A stretch of 64,000 nucleotides of DNA, from NCBI RefSeq assembly GCF_002855555.1, contig NZ_PKRT01000001.1, positions 558,001 through 622,000 on the forward strand. The letters run 5' to 3'. This document shows, one piece after another, positions 14,592-25,763 of the stretch; the stretch's first letter is position 1, and the number at the start of each line of letters is the position of its first letter. The notes under the pieces were generated by a model. That model worked only from the letters and a program-made list of their open reading frames with translations, was not told where the DNA came from and did no database searches. The translations under genes and the position numbers were made by a program. The stretch is from Novosphingobium sp. TH158. Its GTDB lineage: Bacteria; Pseudomonadota; Alphaproteobacteria; Sphingomonadales; Sphingomonadaceae.

Positions 14592-16901
14592 TCAGCCGAC
14601 CTTGGACGTGGTCAGCCTGTCTCCCAGTTCCGGCAGAAGGCGGCGGTAGGTGGCAAGTGCCTGCCCCACAACCTGGTCCATGTTGTAGTACCGGTAGGTC
14701 GCCAGGCGTCCCACGAAGATCGTGTCGCTGGCCCGGGCCAGCCGGTCGTAGCGCGCGAACAGTTCCTGGTTCTGCGGACGCGGAACGGGGTAGTAGGGCT
14801 CCCCTTCGGCGCAGGGATATTCATAGACCACGCTGGTCACCGGGGCCTGTTCGCCGGTGAAGTGCTTGAACTCCGTTATCCGCGTATAGGGCACGCTTTC
14901 TGCCGGATAGTTCACCGTCCCCACCGGCTGGAACTGTTCCACCGGCAGCGTCTCGTGCTCAAAGCGCAGCGAACGGTATGGCAGCTTGCCGAAACAGGTG
15001 CCGAAATACTCGTCGATGGCGCCTGTCCACACGAGGCGGTCGAACTGCACCAGGCTGCATGCCTCGGCATAGGAAACGCCGGTCAGCACATCGATCAGCG
15101 GATGGTCGAGCATCCGTTCGAACATGGCCGTGTACCCGTTGAGCGGCATGGCCTGGTGGCGATCGGTGAAATAGCGGTCGTCGCAATTCGTCCGCACCGG
15201 CACGCGCGCCGTCACCGATTTGTCGAGCTCCGACGGGTCCAGTCCCCATTGCTTGCGGGTGTAGCCCCGGAAGAACATCTCGTAGAGCTCGCGCCCGATG
15301 GCGGAGACCACGACATCTTCCGACGTCTCGATGGCAGGGCAAGGCTCGCCCCGCTGGGCAAGGAAGGCGCTGGCATCCTCGTCGCAGGTCAGCCCGGCAT
15401 CGAACAGCAGGTTCAACGTGGTGCGATTGATCGGCATCGGCACCCGGCCCCGCTCGCCAAGGTCCGCCAGCACGCGATGCTCATACGGCCGCCATTCGGT
15501 GAAGCGCGAGAGATAGGCGAAGATATCGTCGCTGTTGGTGTGGAACAGGTGCGGGCCATAGCGGTGCACCAGCAGTCCGGCGGCGTTGCGCTCGTCATAG
15601 GCATTGCCGGCGATGTGCGGGCGGGTGTCGATCACCATCACCCGCTTGCCGGCATCGGCGGCAAGCCGCTCTGCCATCACGGCCCCGGCGAAACCGGCAC
15701 CGACGACAAGGAAATCGTATCGCGGCTTCGAGCGCTTGCGCAGCGACGCCATCGATTGCGAGGAAACAAGGCGCGACTGGATATGGCCATGCATCTCGTG
15801 GAAGGTGCGGTCCCACGAAATCCTCGCCAGCGCGCGGTCGACCTCACCAATCCATTCTTCCGGCTGCTGTGCCAGGGCAAGGGCATCATCGCAGGCGGCG
15901 GCAAAGTTGGCCGCCCCCGACGCGATGATGACGCCCGGCACATTGCCCCAGTGCCGCTCGACATCGCGGATCGGGGTCGAGATCACCGGTTTGCCGCCGG
16001 CAAGATATTCCGGCGTCTTGGTCGGGCTGATGAAGCGGGTCGATTCATTGATCGCGAAGGGCATCATCGCCGCGTGCCAGCGCCCAAGGCGTTCGGGCAG
16101 GTCCGCATATTCGACGGCAGGCAGCCAGGCGATGTTGCTCCGCTGCGGAAGCCTGGCGGGATCGATCTTGGCAGTCGGCCCGACAACTTCGAAGCGGATG
16201 CCGGGCCGCAGGTCGGCAACCTGCGCCAGCAGGTCAGCATCGAAACGCTCGTCGATCACCCCGTAGAAGCCGATGGTCGGCTGCCCGGTGCAATCGACAT
16301 TCCGCGCCGCGGCGAAGTGCGGAACATCGACGCTGGACGGGAACGGATGGACGTTCGGATGCTGGCGCTGCTTGGCTTCGTAAAGGCTATAGCCGCCGGT
16401 GAAGACGATATCGGCCAGCCCCATCAGCTCGCTTTCCAACCGGGGCAGTTCGGGCGGGGCGAAGCGGAAGGCCGAAAGCTCGTCCATGCAGTCATAGACA
16501 GTCACTGCCGCATTGAGGTGCTGGGCAATCGGCAGCATCATCGGCGTATAAAACCAGCGCACCATCGGACCGGGCTTGCCGGCAAGCGTGCGGTTGAACA
16601 GGGCGCGGATCACTTCCGGCCGCCGGGCCTCGGCGATATGGTCGGGCAGCAGGGGCGTGGCGATGGTGACGCCGCTGGGATCGCTGGTCAGACGGACCGT
16701 GGCCTCGTCCTCCTCGACGATCAGCGGCTCCTCCCAGTAGAGCACGTCGACATGCCGCGCGAGGCGGGTCATCAGGTGCTGCGGGCGCTGGAAGACAAAG
16801 TTCCAGCGCAGGTGCGAAAGGCATATCAGCAAGGGCTTGGCGGGTGATTCAGTCGCTGCGGAGTTGGCGGCAATCAGCGTCTGCGGAACGTCTCGCAGCA
16901 T
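14592..16901 (-). CDS. glycosyltransferase fused to UDP-galactopyranose mutase
   Basis: A 769-residue fusion. Residues 20-385 look like a GT4-type glycosyltransferase (RPQHLMTRLA near the start, GFYGVIDERFD, then SPTKTPEYLAGGKPVIST in the donor site at about 290-310). Residues 395-769 are a flavin-dependent mutase with VVGAGFAGAVMAERL, HRYGPHLFHTNSDD, RGYTRKQWG and VGRLATYRYYNMDQ. The mutase turns UDP-galactopyranose into UDP-galactofuranose, and the transferase could use it at once. The start at 16901 has GAGGAG ten bases upstream. 21 further in-frame codons precede it. It heads the operon with the GH1-like and SDR genes. Confidence 0.9.
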   Translation of the reverse strand: MLRDVPQTLIAANSAATESPAKPLLICLSHLRWNFVFQRPQHLMTRLARHVDVLYWEEPLIVEEDEATVRLTSDPSGVTIATPLLPDHIAEARRPEVIRALFNRTLAGKPGPMVRWFYTPMMLPIAQHLNAAVTVYDCMDELSAFRFAPPELPRLESELMGLADIVFTGGYSLYEAKQRQHPNVHPFPSSVDVPHFAAARNVDCTGQPTIGFYGVIDERFDADLLAQVADLRPGIRFEVVGPTAKIDPARLPQRSNIAWLPAVEYADLPERLGRWHAAMMPFAINESTRFISPTKTPEYLAGGKPVISTPIRDVERHWGNVPGVIIASGAANFAAACDDALALAQQPEEWIGEVDRALARISWDRTFHEMHGHIQSRLVSSQSMASLRKRSKPRYDFLVVGAGFAGAVMAERLAADAGKRVMVIDTRPHIAGNAYDERNAAGLLVHRYGPHLFHTNSDDIFAYLSRFTEWRPYEHRVLADLGERGRVPMPINRTTLNLLFDAGLTCDEDASAFLAQRGEPCPAIETSEDVVVSAIGRELYEMFFRGYTRKQWGLDPSELDKSVTARVPVRTNCDDRYFTDRHQAMPLNGYTAMFERMLDHPLIDVLTGVSYAEACSLVQFDRLVWTGAIDEYFGTCFGKLPYRSLRFEHETLPVEQFQPVGTVNYPAESVPYTRITEFKHFTGEQAPVTSVVYEYPCAEGEPYYPVPRPQNQELFARYDRLARASDTIFVGRLATYRYYNMDQVVGQALATYRRLLPELGDRLTTSKVG

Positions 16902-17018
16902 GGGCGTCAGGCTCCTCGAAAGGGTTGAGAAACCGGAGGCCCGGATTGGGCCGCCGATACCCATTCAACCAGCATCGCCGACGAAAAGTTCCGGCGACAA
17001 CCTGCTGACACCCGCAGA

Positions 17019-17037
17019 ATGCCGCGCTTTGCGGCAT
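17019..17037. repeat. 7-bp hairpin between divergent genes
   Basis: ATGCCGC and GCGGCAT enclose a five-base loop in the 157-base gap between the glycosyltransferase-mutase gene (minus) and the acyltransferase (plus). It lies 21 bases before the acyltransferase start. It may be an operator or a small leader hairpin. Nothing further supports a function. Confidence 0.3.
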
Positions 17038-17058
17038 CTCACGCGGTTGCGGAAGGCG

Positions 17059-18120
17059 ATGGCTGCCCCTCTGGTGCAAAGGCCGAAACCACCCTATGGC
17101 TCTGATGTGCAAGCGACTTCATTCCGTCCTGCCGGCGCGGGGGCCGAACGGCTGCATGGGCTGGATGCCCTGCGCGGAATTGCGGCAATGGCCGTGGTCG
17201 TGATGCACGCCAGTGTGCTGTTTCCCGGTTTCCCCGACCTGTTCCCGCGCGGTTACCTGGCGGTCGATTTCTTCTTCATGCTTTCGGGCTATGTCATGGC
17301 CCGCACCTATGAGGCACGGCTGGCAAACGGCATGCCGGCGCGGCGGTTCTTCATCGCACGCTACAAGCGCCTGTGGCCGACGATGGCGCTGGGCGGCGTG
17401 CTGTTCATCCCTTTCCTTGCCGAAGGTACTCGCGGGGAAGACCTTGTCCTGTGGAAGGTCGCGCTGGTGAACCTGGTGCTGCTGCCGAACCCCTGGGCCG
17501 GCAACTATTTCGCGCTGAACGTTCCGGGCTGGTCGATCTTCTTCGAACTGGTCGCCAATGCCGCCCATGCCTTGTTGTGGAAGGCGCGAACATGGCTGCT
17601 CGGGCTGCTGGCCGGCGTTTCGATGGTCGGACTGGCAAAGGCTGCCCACGCCTTCGGCCATCTCGATCTCGGTTCGCGCAATGGAGAGCTTTGGGCCGGA
17701 CTGGCCCGCGTGGCGACCGCCTATACCATGGGCGTACTCACCTGGCGGCTCTGGGGGGAACGCAGGCTGGATCCGCTCACCGCCCTGCCGGCACTGGTCG
17801 CGATGCCCCTGTGGTTCGCCGTTGCCGACAAGATCGATGGCACCAACTGGCTGTGGGACATCGCCTTTGTCGCATTCGTTGCCTTGCCGGTCCTTCTGGG
17901 AGGCCTGGCCATGACCGGTGCGCAGGCCATCTCGCGATGGGCCGGAGAGCTCTCGTTCCCGATCTACGCCATCCACTACCCGCTGCTTTACTGGTTCCGG
18001 GCGGCCGGACTTCCCGCACCTGCGGCAATTGCCGGCTGTGTCGTCGCAGCATGGCTGCTCGTGCTGGTCCAGCAGAACTGGCGAACGGCCCTTGGCCGGC
18101 CGGCGAAGGGCGCGACATGA
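17059..18120 (+). CDS. acyltransferase 3 family membrane protein
   Basis: The 353-residue protein has about ten hydrophobic helices and the family opening LHGLDALRGIAAMAVVVMHA, with the conserved His in the first helix, then FFMLSGYVMART and RRFFIARYKRLWP. These OafA/NodX-type enzymes move acetyl or other acyl groups onto sugars of surface polysaccharide at the inner membrane. The ATG at 17059 follows GGAAGG. Next to sugar-nucleotide and glycosyltransferase genes, a role in decorating the same glycan is plausible. Confidence 0.9.
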   Translation: MAAPLVQRPKPPYGSDVQATSFRPAGAGAERLHGLDALRGIAAMAVVVMHASVLFPGFPDLFPRGYLAVDFFFMLSGYVMARTYEARLANGMPARRFFIARYKRLWPTMALGGVLFIPFLAEGTRGEDLVLWKVALVNLVLLPNPWAGNYFALNVPGWSIFFELVANAAHALLWKARTWLLGLLAGVSMVGLAKAAHAFGHLDLGSRNGELWAGLARVATAYTMGVLTWRLWGERRLDPLTALPALVAMPLWFAVADKIDGTNWLWDIAFVAFVALPVLLGGLAMTGAQAISRWAGELSFPIYAIHYPLLYWFRAAGLPAPAAIAGCVVAAWLLVLVQQNWRTALGRPAKGAT

Positions 18121-18145
18121 CGCACTGTGAGAGCAACGCCGAAGC

Positions 18146-18997
18146 ATGATGCTCAGCGGAACGAGCCTCGGCATAGCCCTTGCCGTCGTCTCGGCCTTCG
18201 CGACCGCCTTCTCGCACGCCTATCTCAAGGCCGGGGAGGACAAGCTGGCCGTGCAGGCGTGGATCCGCCTCACCGGCCTTGCCGTGTTTCTGCCGATTGC
18301 CCTTGCCTTCGGCTCGCCTCCCGCCGGTCTGATGCCGTGGATCGTAGGGGCAGCGCTGGTCCACGCGCTTTACCAATGGGCGCTGATCCATTCGTACCGG
18401 CTGAGCGACTTTTCCATCGCCTATCCCCTGGCGCGCGGGACGGCACCGCTCTTCACCCTGCTGTTCGGCGTGCTGGTGCTGGGCGACCGGCCGGAATGGG
18501 AAGTGGCGCTCGGCGTGCTGATCCTTTGCGCCGGTATCCTCACGCTGGTGCGCCATGGTTCGATCAGCCTGAAGGGGGCGCTTGTCGCGGGGGCGACCGG
18601 GCTGCTGACCACCGCCTATTCGATCATCGATGCCAAGGGCGTGCGACTGGCCGATACGGCGATGCATTTCATCGCCTGGTTCTATGTCGCGGATGCCTTT
18701 GCCATGCCCGCCCTGCTGATGGCGCGCGATGGCGGGAACATGGGCCCTGCCCTGCGCCGCGAAGTGGCGACCGGCCTGAAGGCTGGCCTGCTCGCTCTCG
18801 CCGCTTTCGTCCCGGCACTGTTCGCATTCGATCTCGCCCCGGTGGGCGCCGTTGCCGCCCTGCGTGAAACTTCGGTGCTGATCGGGCTTGTGCTTGGCGG
18901 CGCGATGCTCAAGGAAGCGCTCGACCTGCGCCGGGGCATCGGCGCGCTTATGATCCTTGCCGGCGGCGTCATGGTGGCGTGGTGGTCGGCAACCTAG
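18146..18997 (+). CDS. EamA/DMT-family transporter
   Basis: The 283-residue protein has ten predicted helices in two repeated halves (EamA domains), as in drug/metabolite transporters. [20 protein letters not shown] and [19 protein letters not shown] are the usual conserved end-of-repeat motifs. Substrate cannot be read from sequence. It follows the acyltransferase by 25 bases and precedes ribH by eight, so it may be cotranscribed with both. Confidence 0.9.
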   Translation: MMLSGTSLGIALAVVSAFATAFSHAYLKAGEDKLAVQAWIRLTGLAVFLPIALAFGSPPAGLMPWIVGAALVHALYQWALIHSYRLSDFSIAYPLARGTAPLFTLLFGVLVLGDRPEWEVALGVLILCAGILTLVRHGSISLKGALVAGATGLLTTAYSIIDAKGVRLADTAMHFIAWFYVADAFAMPALLMARDGGNMGPALRREVATGLKAGLLALAAFVPALFAFDLAPVGAVAALRETSVLIGLVLGGAMLKEALDLRRGIGALMILAGGVMVAWWSAT

Positions 18998-19005
18998 GAG
19001 TTGAT

Positions 19006-19428
19006 ATGGCCAAGTTCCTGATAGTCGAAGCCCGGTTCTACGATCACCTGAACGACATGCTCGTCGCCGGGGCAAGTGCAGCACTGAAGTCTGCCGGCCA
19101 CAAGGTTGACGTGATCACCGTGCCCGGCGCGCTCGAAGTGCCCGGCGCCATCGCCCTTGCCGACCAGTCCGGCGAATACGACGGTTATGTCGGCATCGGC
19201 GTGGTCATCCGGGGCGAGACCTACCACTTCGAGATCGTCGCCGGTGAAAGCGCGCGCGGCATCATGGCCCTGACGATGGACGGCATGGCGATCGGCAACG
19301 GCATCCTTACGGTCGAGAACGAAGCCCAGGCGCTTGTCCGTGCCGACCCGGCGCAGAAGGACAAGGGCGGTGAAGCCGCCAAGGCGGCCATGGCGTTGCT
19401 TGCCCTGCGCGAGAAATTCGGTGCCTGA
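19006..19428 (+). CDS. ribH: 6,7-dimethyl-8-ribityllumazine synthase
   Basis: The 140-residue enzyme makes the penultimate compound of riboflavin synthesis. [33 protein letters not shown] and [14 protein letters not shown] mark the active site and subunit contacts, including the His of the GETYHFE loop. The start ATG follows TAGGAG by six bases. No ribBA or ribE gene is next to it. Stand-alone ribH copies exist in several alphaproteobacteria, and a second copy elsewhere cannot be excluded. Confidence 0.94.
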   Translation: MAKFLIVEARFYDHLNDMLVAGASAALKSAGHKVDVITVPGALEVPGAIALADQSGEYDGYVGIGVVIRGETYHFEIVAGESARGIMALTMDGMAIGNGILTVENEAQALVRADPAQKDKGGEAAKAAMALLALREKFGA

Positions 19429-20359
19429 AGCGCACCCGGGCCTCGGTGGATTGCCGCTCGTGCTGGGCGGCAATGCCTTTGGCTGGACGATTGATCGCGA
19501 CGCCAGTTTCGCCGTGCTTGATGCCTTTTACGAAGCAGGCGGACGTTCGATCGACACGGCAGAGGGCTATTCCAACTGGGTGCCCGGCAACAAGGGCGGC
19601 GAGAGCGAGGCAATCATTGGCGAGTGGATGGAAAGCCGCGGTGTCCGCCCCGCCATGAAGATCGCGACCAAGACCGGGCAGGCCGGCCCCGCCGGTGCCT
19701 ATGCCCCGGAAAAGGTGATTGCTGCCTGCAACGGCTCGCTGGAGCGCCTGCGCACGGACTGGATCGACCTCTACTACGTGCACCGCGACGATCTGGTGAC
19801 GCCGCCTTCTGATGTTGCCGACGGCTTCGGATCGCTCGCCGCTGCGGGCAAGGTGCGCGAACTGGCCACCTCGAACACCACGGCAGAGCGGCTCTGCGCC
19901 TTCAATGAAGCGGCACGGGCCAAGGGATACACGCCATTCACCGTGATCCAGCCGGGGTACAACCTCGTCTGGCGCAGCGATTACGAGCCGGAACTGGAAG
20001 CCCTGGCGCTGCGCGAAGGCATGGCGGTGCTGCCATACTACGGGCTGGCCGCGGGCTTCCTGACCGGCAAATACACGTCGGAAGCCGATTTCGGACCTGG
20101 CTGGCGCCCTCAGAATGCAAGCCAGTTCGCCAGCGATGCCGCCTGGGCAGCGCTCCCGGTGCTCAATGCCGTGGCGGAAGAAGCGGGCGCCACCATGGGC
20201 CAGGTTGCCCTTGCATGGCTGGCCTCGCGGCCCGGAGTTTGGGCGCCGATCGCCAGCGCGACGAGTGCGGCGCAGGTGCGCGATCTGTGCGCCTATGCGT
20301 CCGTCCAGCTGAGCGACCGGCAATTGGCCCGGCTCAACGCTGTCAGCGTCGACGCCTGA
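19421..20359 (+). CDS. aldo/keto reductase
   Basis: A 312-residue TIM-barrel oxidoreductase starting at a GTG that overlaps the end of ribH by eight bases. The tetrad is visible: Asp and Tyr in [11 protein letters not shown], Lys in KIATKTG and His in YYVHRDD. NAD(P)H-dependent reduction of an aldehyde or ketone is expected. [20 protein letters not shown] groups it with the YajO/Tas-like or L-glyceraldehyde 3-phosphate reductase branch. It converges on the M13 peptidase gene with a seven-base gap. Confidence 0.9.
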   Translation: MPEAHPGLGGLPLVLGGNAFGWTIDRDASFAVLDAFYEAGGRSIDTAEGYSNWVPGNKGGESEAIIGEWMESRGVRPAMKIATKTGQAGPAGAYAPEKVIAACNGSLERLRTDWIDLYYVHRDDLVTPPSDVADGFGSLAAAGKVRELATSNTTAERLCAFNEAARAKGYTPFTVIQPGYNLVWRSDYEPELEALALREGMAVLPYYGLAAGFLTGKYTSEADFGPGWRPQNASQFASDAAWAALPVLNAVAEEAGATMGQVALAWLASRPGVWAPIASATSAAQVRDLCAYASVQLSDRQLARLNAVSVDA

Positions 20360-20366
20360 TCCCCCG

Positions 20367-22451
20367 CTACCAGACCTTCACGCGCCGTTCCGGCGGCAGG
20401 TAAAGCTTCTCGCCCGGCTGGACGTCGAAAGCGCGGTACCAGGCGTCAAGATTGCGCACGGTCAGCGCACGGTACATTCCGGGTGCATGGCCATCGGTGG
20501 CGATGCGGCCACGCAGCGTCTCTTCGCGCATCTTGGTCGCCCACGACTGGGCATAGGCGATGAAGAACCGCTGATCGCCGGTATAGCCTTCGATCACCGG
20601 AGCCTGCTTGCCCTTGAGCGATGCGCGATAGGCATCGAATGCCGCTGCCAGCCCGGCAACGTCCGCGATGTTCTCGCCAAGGGTCAGCTTGCCATTGACG
20701 CTCAGGTCATCGAACGGCTTGTACTTGTCGTACTGCTCGGCCAGCGCCTTGCCCGCCGCGTCGAAGCGCGACAGATCCTTCGCGGTCCACCAGTTGCGCA
20801 GCTTGCCGGTCGAATCGAAGGCCGCGCCGTTGTTGTCGAAGCTGTGGCTGATCTCGTGCCCGATCACCGCACCGATAGCCCCGTAATTGAACGCGGCATC
20901 GGCCTTTGGATCGAAGAACGGGCGCTGCAGGATGGCGGCGGGGAAATTCAGCGCATTCTGCACCGGCAGGTTCACGGCGTTGACCAGCTGCGCGTTCATC
21001 CACCATTCGCGCCGGTCCATCGGCTTGCCGATCTTGGCGAGCTGCTGCGCCGTGCGGATCTTCTCGCCAGCCACTACATTGGCGTAGGCCGTCGCGGGCT
21101 TGAGGTTATAGCCGGTATAGTCCTTCCACGTGGTCGGATAGCCGACCCCCACCTCGATGGTTCGGACCTTTTCGATCGCTTCGGTCTTGGTGGTCGGCGC
21201 CATCCAGTCCAGAGCCTCGATCCGGCGCGCGAACGCGCCCTTGATCTCGGTGACCATGCCATCGATTTCCGCCTTGGCCGCTGGCGGGAAATACTTCTCG
21301 ACATAGAGCTTGCCCAGCGCATCGCCGAGGTAGGCATTGACCACGGAAAGCGCCCGCTTTTCCCGAGCGCGTTGCACTTTCGTGCCTTGCAGGGCCTTGC
21401 CGTAGAACTCGAAAGCCCAGCTGTCGAAGCGTTCCGGCAAGACTTCGGCGTGGCTGTTGATCTGGTGGAACACCAGCCAGTCCTTCCAGGACTCGACCGG
21501 TTCTTTCGCTACAAGAGCGGAAAGCCGCGTGATCGCCCCAGCATGATAGGCGGCAAAGCGCTTCTGCTGTCCAAGGTTCGCGGCCGCAAGGAAAGCATCC
21601 CAATCGATGCCCGGGGCCTTGCGGGCAAAATCCTCGCGCGCCCATTCATCGGCAGAGTTCTGGAAATCCTCGCTCTGTTCCCGCGTGGCGTGGGCCTGGG
21701 CAATCTTCGTTTCCAGCGCGATCACCCGCTCTGCCCGAGCTGCCGGATCGGCCATGCCCGCCCGTTCGAATACCCCCGACACATAGGTGCGGTATTTGGC
21801 CCGCAGGTCCGCCATCTTGGGCGATGTCGCGAGGTAGTATTCCCGCTCCGGCATACCCAGGCCGCCTTGCAGCAGATAGGGCATCACCTCGCTGCCGCTC
21901 AGCGCCTGAGTGACGAACAGGCCGAACAGGTTCTCGGTCTTGAAATTGGTCGCATTCAGCGGATCGACATCGGCGCGAACCTGTTCGCCGAGCACGCGCG
22001 ACAGGCTCTTCACATCGGTGATCGCATTGAAGCGCTCGAAATCGGGCTTCAGCGGCTCGAGCCCTGCCGTTTCGATGGCCTTGGTATCGAGGTAGGAGGC
22101 ATAGAGCGCCTTGATCCGCCCGGCGTCGCTGTCGGGAGCCGGATCCCCCTCCAGGATCGTATCGATCAGCTGGGCAAGCTGCTGTTCGGTCTGGTCGCGG
22201 GCGATGGTGAAGCCGCCGATGTTGGACTTGTCGTCCGGGATCTGCGTGTTCTTCATCCAGCTGCCGTTGGCATAGAGGTAGAAGTCGTCACCCGGCTTCA
22301 CCGTCTTGTCCATGGCGGCGGTATCGATGCCGAGCGCAGTGCCGACGGAATGCAGTGCGCTTTCGTCCGCCCCCTTCGTGCAGGCAACCGGTCCAAAAGC
22401 GATGGTGGCAACACCCAGCAGCAGGGCAGCGGCAAGACCGTTTCGATTCAT
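20367..22451 (-). CDS. M13-family zinc metallopeptidase, lipoprotein
   Basis: A 694-residue neprilysin-like peptidase. A lipoprotein signal ends in VACTKG near residue 25, so it is probably anchored in the periplasm or outer membrane. The zinc motif HEISH is at 532-536, with the third ligand Glu593 in GENIADVAG. NAFYNP-type and VNAVNLPVQNALNFPAAILQ blocks precede it. Length and domain order are normal for the family. It has its own promoter region, shared divergently with the MarR-like gene. Confidence 0.94.
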   Translation of the reverse strand: MNRNGLAAALLLGVATIAFGPVACTKGADESALHSVGTALGIDTAAMDKTVKPGDDFYLYANGSWMKNTQIPDDKSNIGGFTIARDQTEQQLAQLIDTILEGDPAPDSDAGRIKALYASYLDTKAIETAGLEPLKPDFERFNAITDVKSLSRVLGEQVRADVDPLNATNFKTENLFGLFVTQALSGSEVMPYLLQGGLGMPEREYYLATSPKMADLRAKYRTYVSGVFERAGMADPAARAERVIALETKIAQAHATREQSEDFQNSADEWAREDFARKAPGIDWDAFLAAANLGQQKRFAAYHAGAITRLSALVAKEPVESWKDWLVFHQINSHAEVLPERFDSWAFEFYGKALQGTKVQRAREKRALSVVNAYLGDALGKLYVEKYFPPAAKAEIDGMVTEIKGAFARRIEALDWMAPTTKTEAIEKVRTIEVGVGYPTTWKDYTGYNLKPATAYANVVAGEKIRTAQQLAKIGKPMDRREWWMNAQLVNAVNLPVQNALNFPAAILQRPFFDPKADAAFNYGAIGAVIGHEISHSFDNNGAAFDSTGKLRNWWTAKDLSRFDAAGKALAEQYDKYKPFDDLSVNGKLTLGENIADVAGLAAAFDAYRASLKGKQAPVIEGYTGDQRFFIAYAQSWATKMREETLRGRIATDGHAPGMYRALTVRNLDAWYRAFDVQPGEKLYLPPERRVKVW

Positions 22452-22585
22452 CTGTGCAGTCCCGAATGGCCGGCACGCCGGCTCTGTAAGCGATGATCAC
22501 GCTATATAGGGGTTGCTACCGGAACGCGCCACAACCGTTCGTCGATGGCCGCCGGTTCTTGGGCGAAAGCAGGCCTGAAAACAAA

Positions 22586-22604
22586 TGTTACCGCTACCGG
22601 AACA
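22586..22604. promoter_or_regulatory. LacI-operator-like sequence
   Basis: TGTTACCGCTACCGGAACA has the TGTT...AACA ends and ACCG core seen in operators of LacI-family sugar regulators such as GntR. The symmetry is imperfect. Which gene it would control, if any, is unclear. Confidence 0.3.
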
Positions 22605-22642
22605 GATTCACTCCATTTCCGTTCAAATCGAGGCAGCCATGA

Positions 22643-22675
22643 TCCGAAACGGGGGATCTAAATATCCGTTTCGGA
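22643..22675. promoter_or_regulatory. 10-bp inverted repeat upstream of MarR-like gene
   Basis: TCCGAAACGG and its exact complement CCGTTTCGGA are spaced by 13 bases, 92 bases before the start of the regulator gene. Centre-to-centre spacing is about two helical turns, as for a dimeric regulator binding one face. Autoregulation is a reasonable guess. Confidence 0.45.
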
Positions 22676-22767
22676 GCCAGCTGTGGACGAGCGAGAGGGC
22701 ACGCTCTGGTACGAAACAGTCTCGCGGGTCGATGCTTGGCCGGTGCAGGTGGGATGAAGTTCGGCGG

Positions 22768-23328
22768 ATGAATCGCCCCGTAAACCTTTCCAGACATTCG
22801 GGCACGCCGATACCTGCCGCTTTTGCCAAGGATCAGGCATCCCGCTTGGTTGCCATGGCGAATGAACTGCTGTCTCTTGCAGAGGATATCGAACGCGGCG
22901 ACAAGACGCTGGCGGCTAACGTTTCGGACCAGCCCTCCGCTTCGAATGAGATGCTTGAATCGGTCGCGCGCGCGCAATACCGGGTGCGGCGCCTGCGCGG
23001 CCAGTTCTTCGAAGATGATGCTGCCCTGTTCGGCGAGCCCGCATGGGACTTGCTGTTGGACCTGTTCATCGCCGATTGCGAAGGCAAGTCCGTTCCCGTC
23101 ACCAGCGCCTGCATCGGCGCTTGCGTACCTACCACCACGGCGCTGCGCTGGCTTGCGGTTCTTGAGTCGAAGGGCCTGCTCGAGCGCGAGGCGGACGCGC
23201 GCGACGCCCGGCGGGTCTTCGTGAACCTTACCGACTTCGGGCGCACCCGGATGCGCGAATATATCGCGCGCATAGCGCAAGAAGGGCGCGGTGATGATCC
23301 GCGCCCCTCCTTCATGCTCGGAAAATAA
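22768..23328 (+). CDS. MarR-like winged-helix transcription regulator
   Basis: A 186-residue protein with a winged-helix domain at about 80-170: the helix-turn-helix SACIGACVPTTTALRWLAVLES, then GLLEREADARDARRVFVNLTDFG, the wing with the Asp-Arg pair typical of MarR proteins. The N-terminal 70 residues are helical and may form the dimer. No ligand is predictable. The start at 22768 is chosen because upstream codons look non-coding. It converges on eno with a 12-base gap. Confidence 0.78.
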   Translation: MNRPVNLSRHSGTPIPAAFAKDQASRLVAMANELLSLAEDIERGDKTLAANVSDQPSASNEMLESVARAQYRVRRLRGQFFEDDAALFGEPAWDLLLDLFIADCEGKSVPVTSACIGACVPTTTALRWLAVLESKGLLEREADARDARRVFVNLTDFGRTRMREYIARIAQEGRGDDPRPSFMLGK

Positions 23329-23340
23329 TTCCCCGTTTCC

Positions 23341-25384
<2,044 letters not shown>

Positions 25385-25403
25385 GCCGCGAGAGGCCTGA
25401 ACC

Positions 25404-25763
25404 TTGGCTGACGCGCCCTCCGATGATCCGCTGCTGATCGACGAGATCAGGCAGCTGGGCGATGATGCGCGCGCCTATGCAACGGCGGAACTCGCCTATC
25501 AGAAGGCGCGCGCCGCCGTTGCTGCCAAGGGGGTGCGCGACGTCGCGATATTCGGGCTGGCAGGCTTCGTGATTGCCGTCTTCGGCCTGGGCGCGCTCGT
25601 TGTCGGCCTGCTGATCGCCCTCGCCCCCCTTGTCACCGCCTGGGGTGCGACGGCAATCGTTGCCGGCGGCCTTTTTGCGATCGCCTTGGTTTGCGTTGTC
25701 ATGGCGAAGTCACGCTGGGCGCGGATGAAGGCGCTGGTGGCGGATGCGGAGCCCGTTCCATGA
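25404..25763 (+). CDS. phage-holin-family type integral membrane protein
   Basis: A 119-residue protein with a TTG start, two close hydrophobic helices (VAIFGLAGFVIAVFGLGALVV and the ALVTAWGATAIVAGGLFAIALV region, about 45-105) and polar ends. This is the pattern of the small chromosomal 'phage holin family' (Phage_holin_3_6), usually an envelope protein and not a phage lysis gene. It is 19 bases after the ElaB-like gene and overlaps the next gene by four bases. Confidence 0.75.
   Translation: MADAPSDDPLLIDEIRQLGDDARAYATAELAYQKARAAVAAKGVRDVAIFGLAGFVIAVFGLGALVVGLLIALAPLVTAWGATAIVAGGLFAIALVCVVMAKSRWARMKALVADAEPVP

Larger units (their letters stand above)
22452..22767. other. 316-base intergenic region with several repeats
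   Basis: This gap separates the divergent M13 peptidase and MarR-like genes and holds no convincing gene. It contains an 11-base direct repeat GCTACCGGAAC at 22515-22525 and 22593-22603, a LacI-operator-like sequence and a 10-bp inverted repeat (listed separately). A frame is open from 22585, but its first 61 codons do not resemble protein. Confidence 0.6.

Noticed and set aside
14457..16847. Long plus-strand open frame opposite the glycosyltransferase-mutase fusion
   Set aside because: Antisense of a well-supported gene; no recognisable domain.
20487..22496. Long plus-strand open frame opposite the M13 peptidase
   Set aside because: It is the antisense of a gene with intact zinc motifs and signal peptide; its protein has no domain and a His/Arg/Gly composition typical of antisense frames in high-GC DNA.
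25404..25763. Prophage lysis gene
   Set aside because: The holin-type family name is misleading: no other phage gene is near, and the gene sits in an operon of envelope-type proteins.
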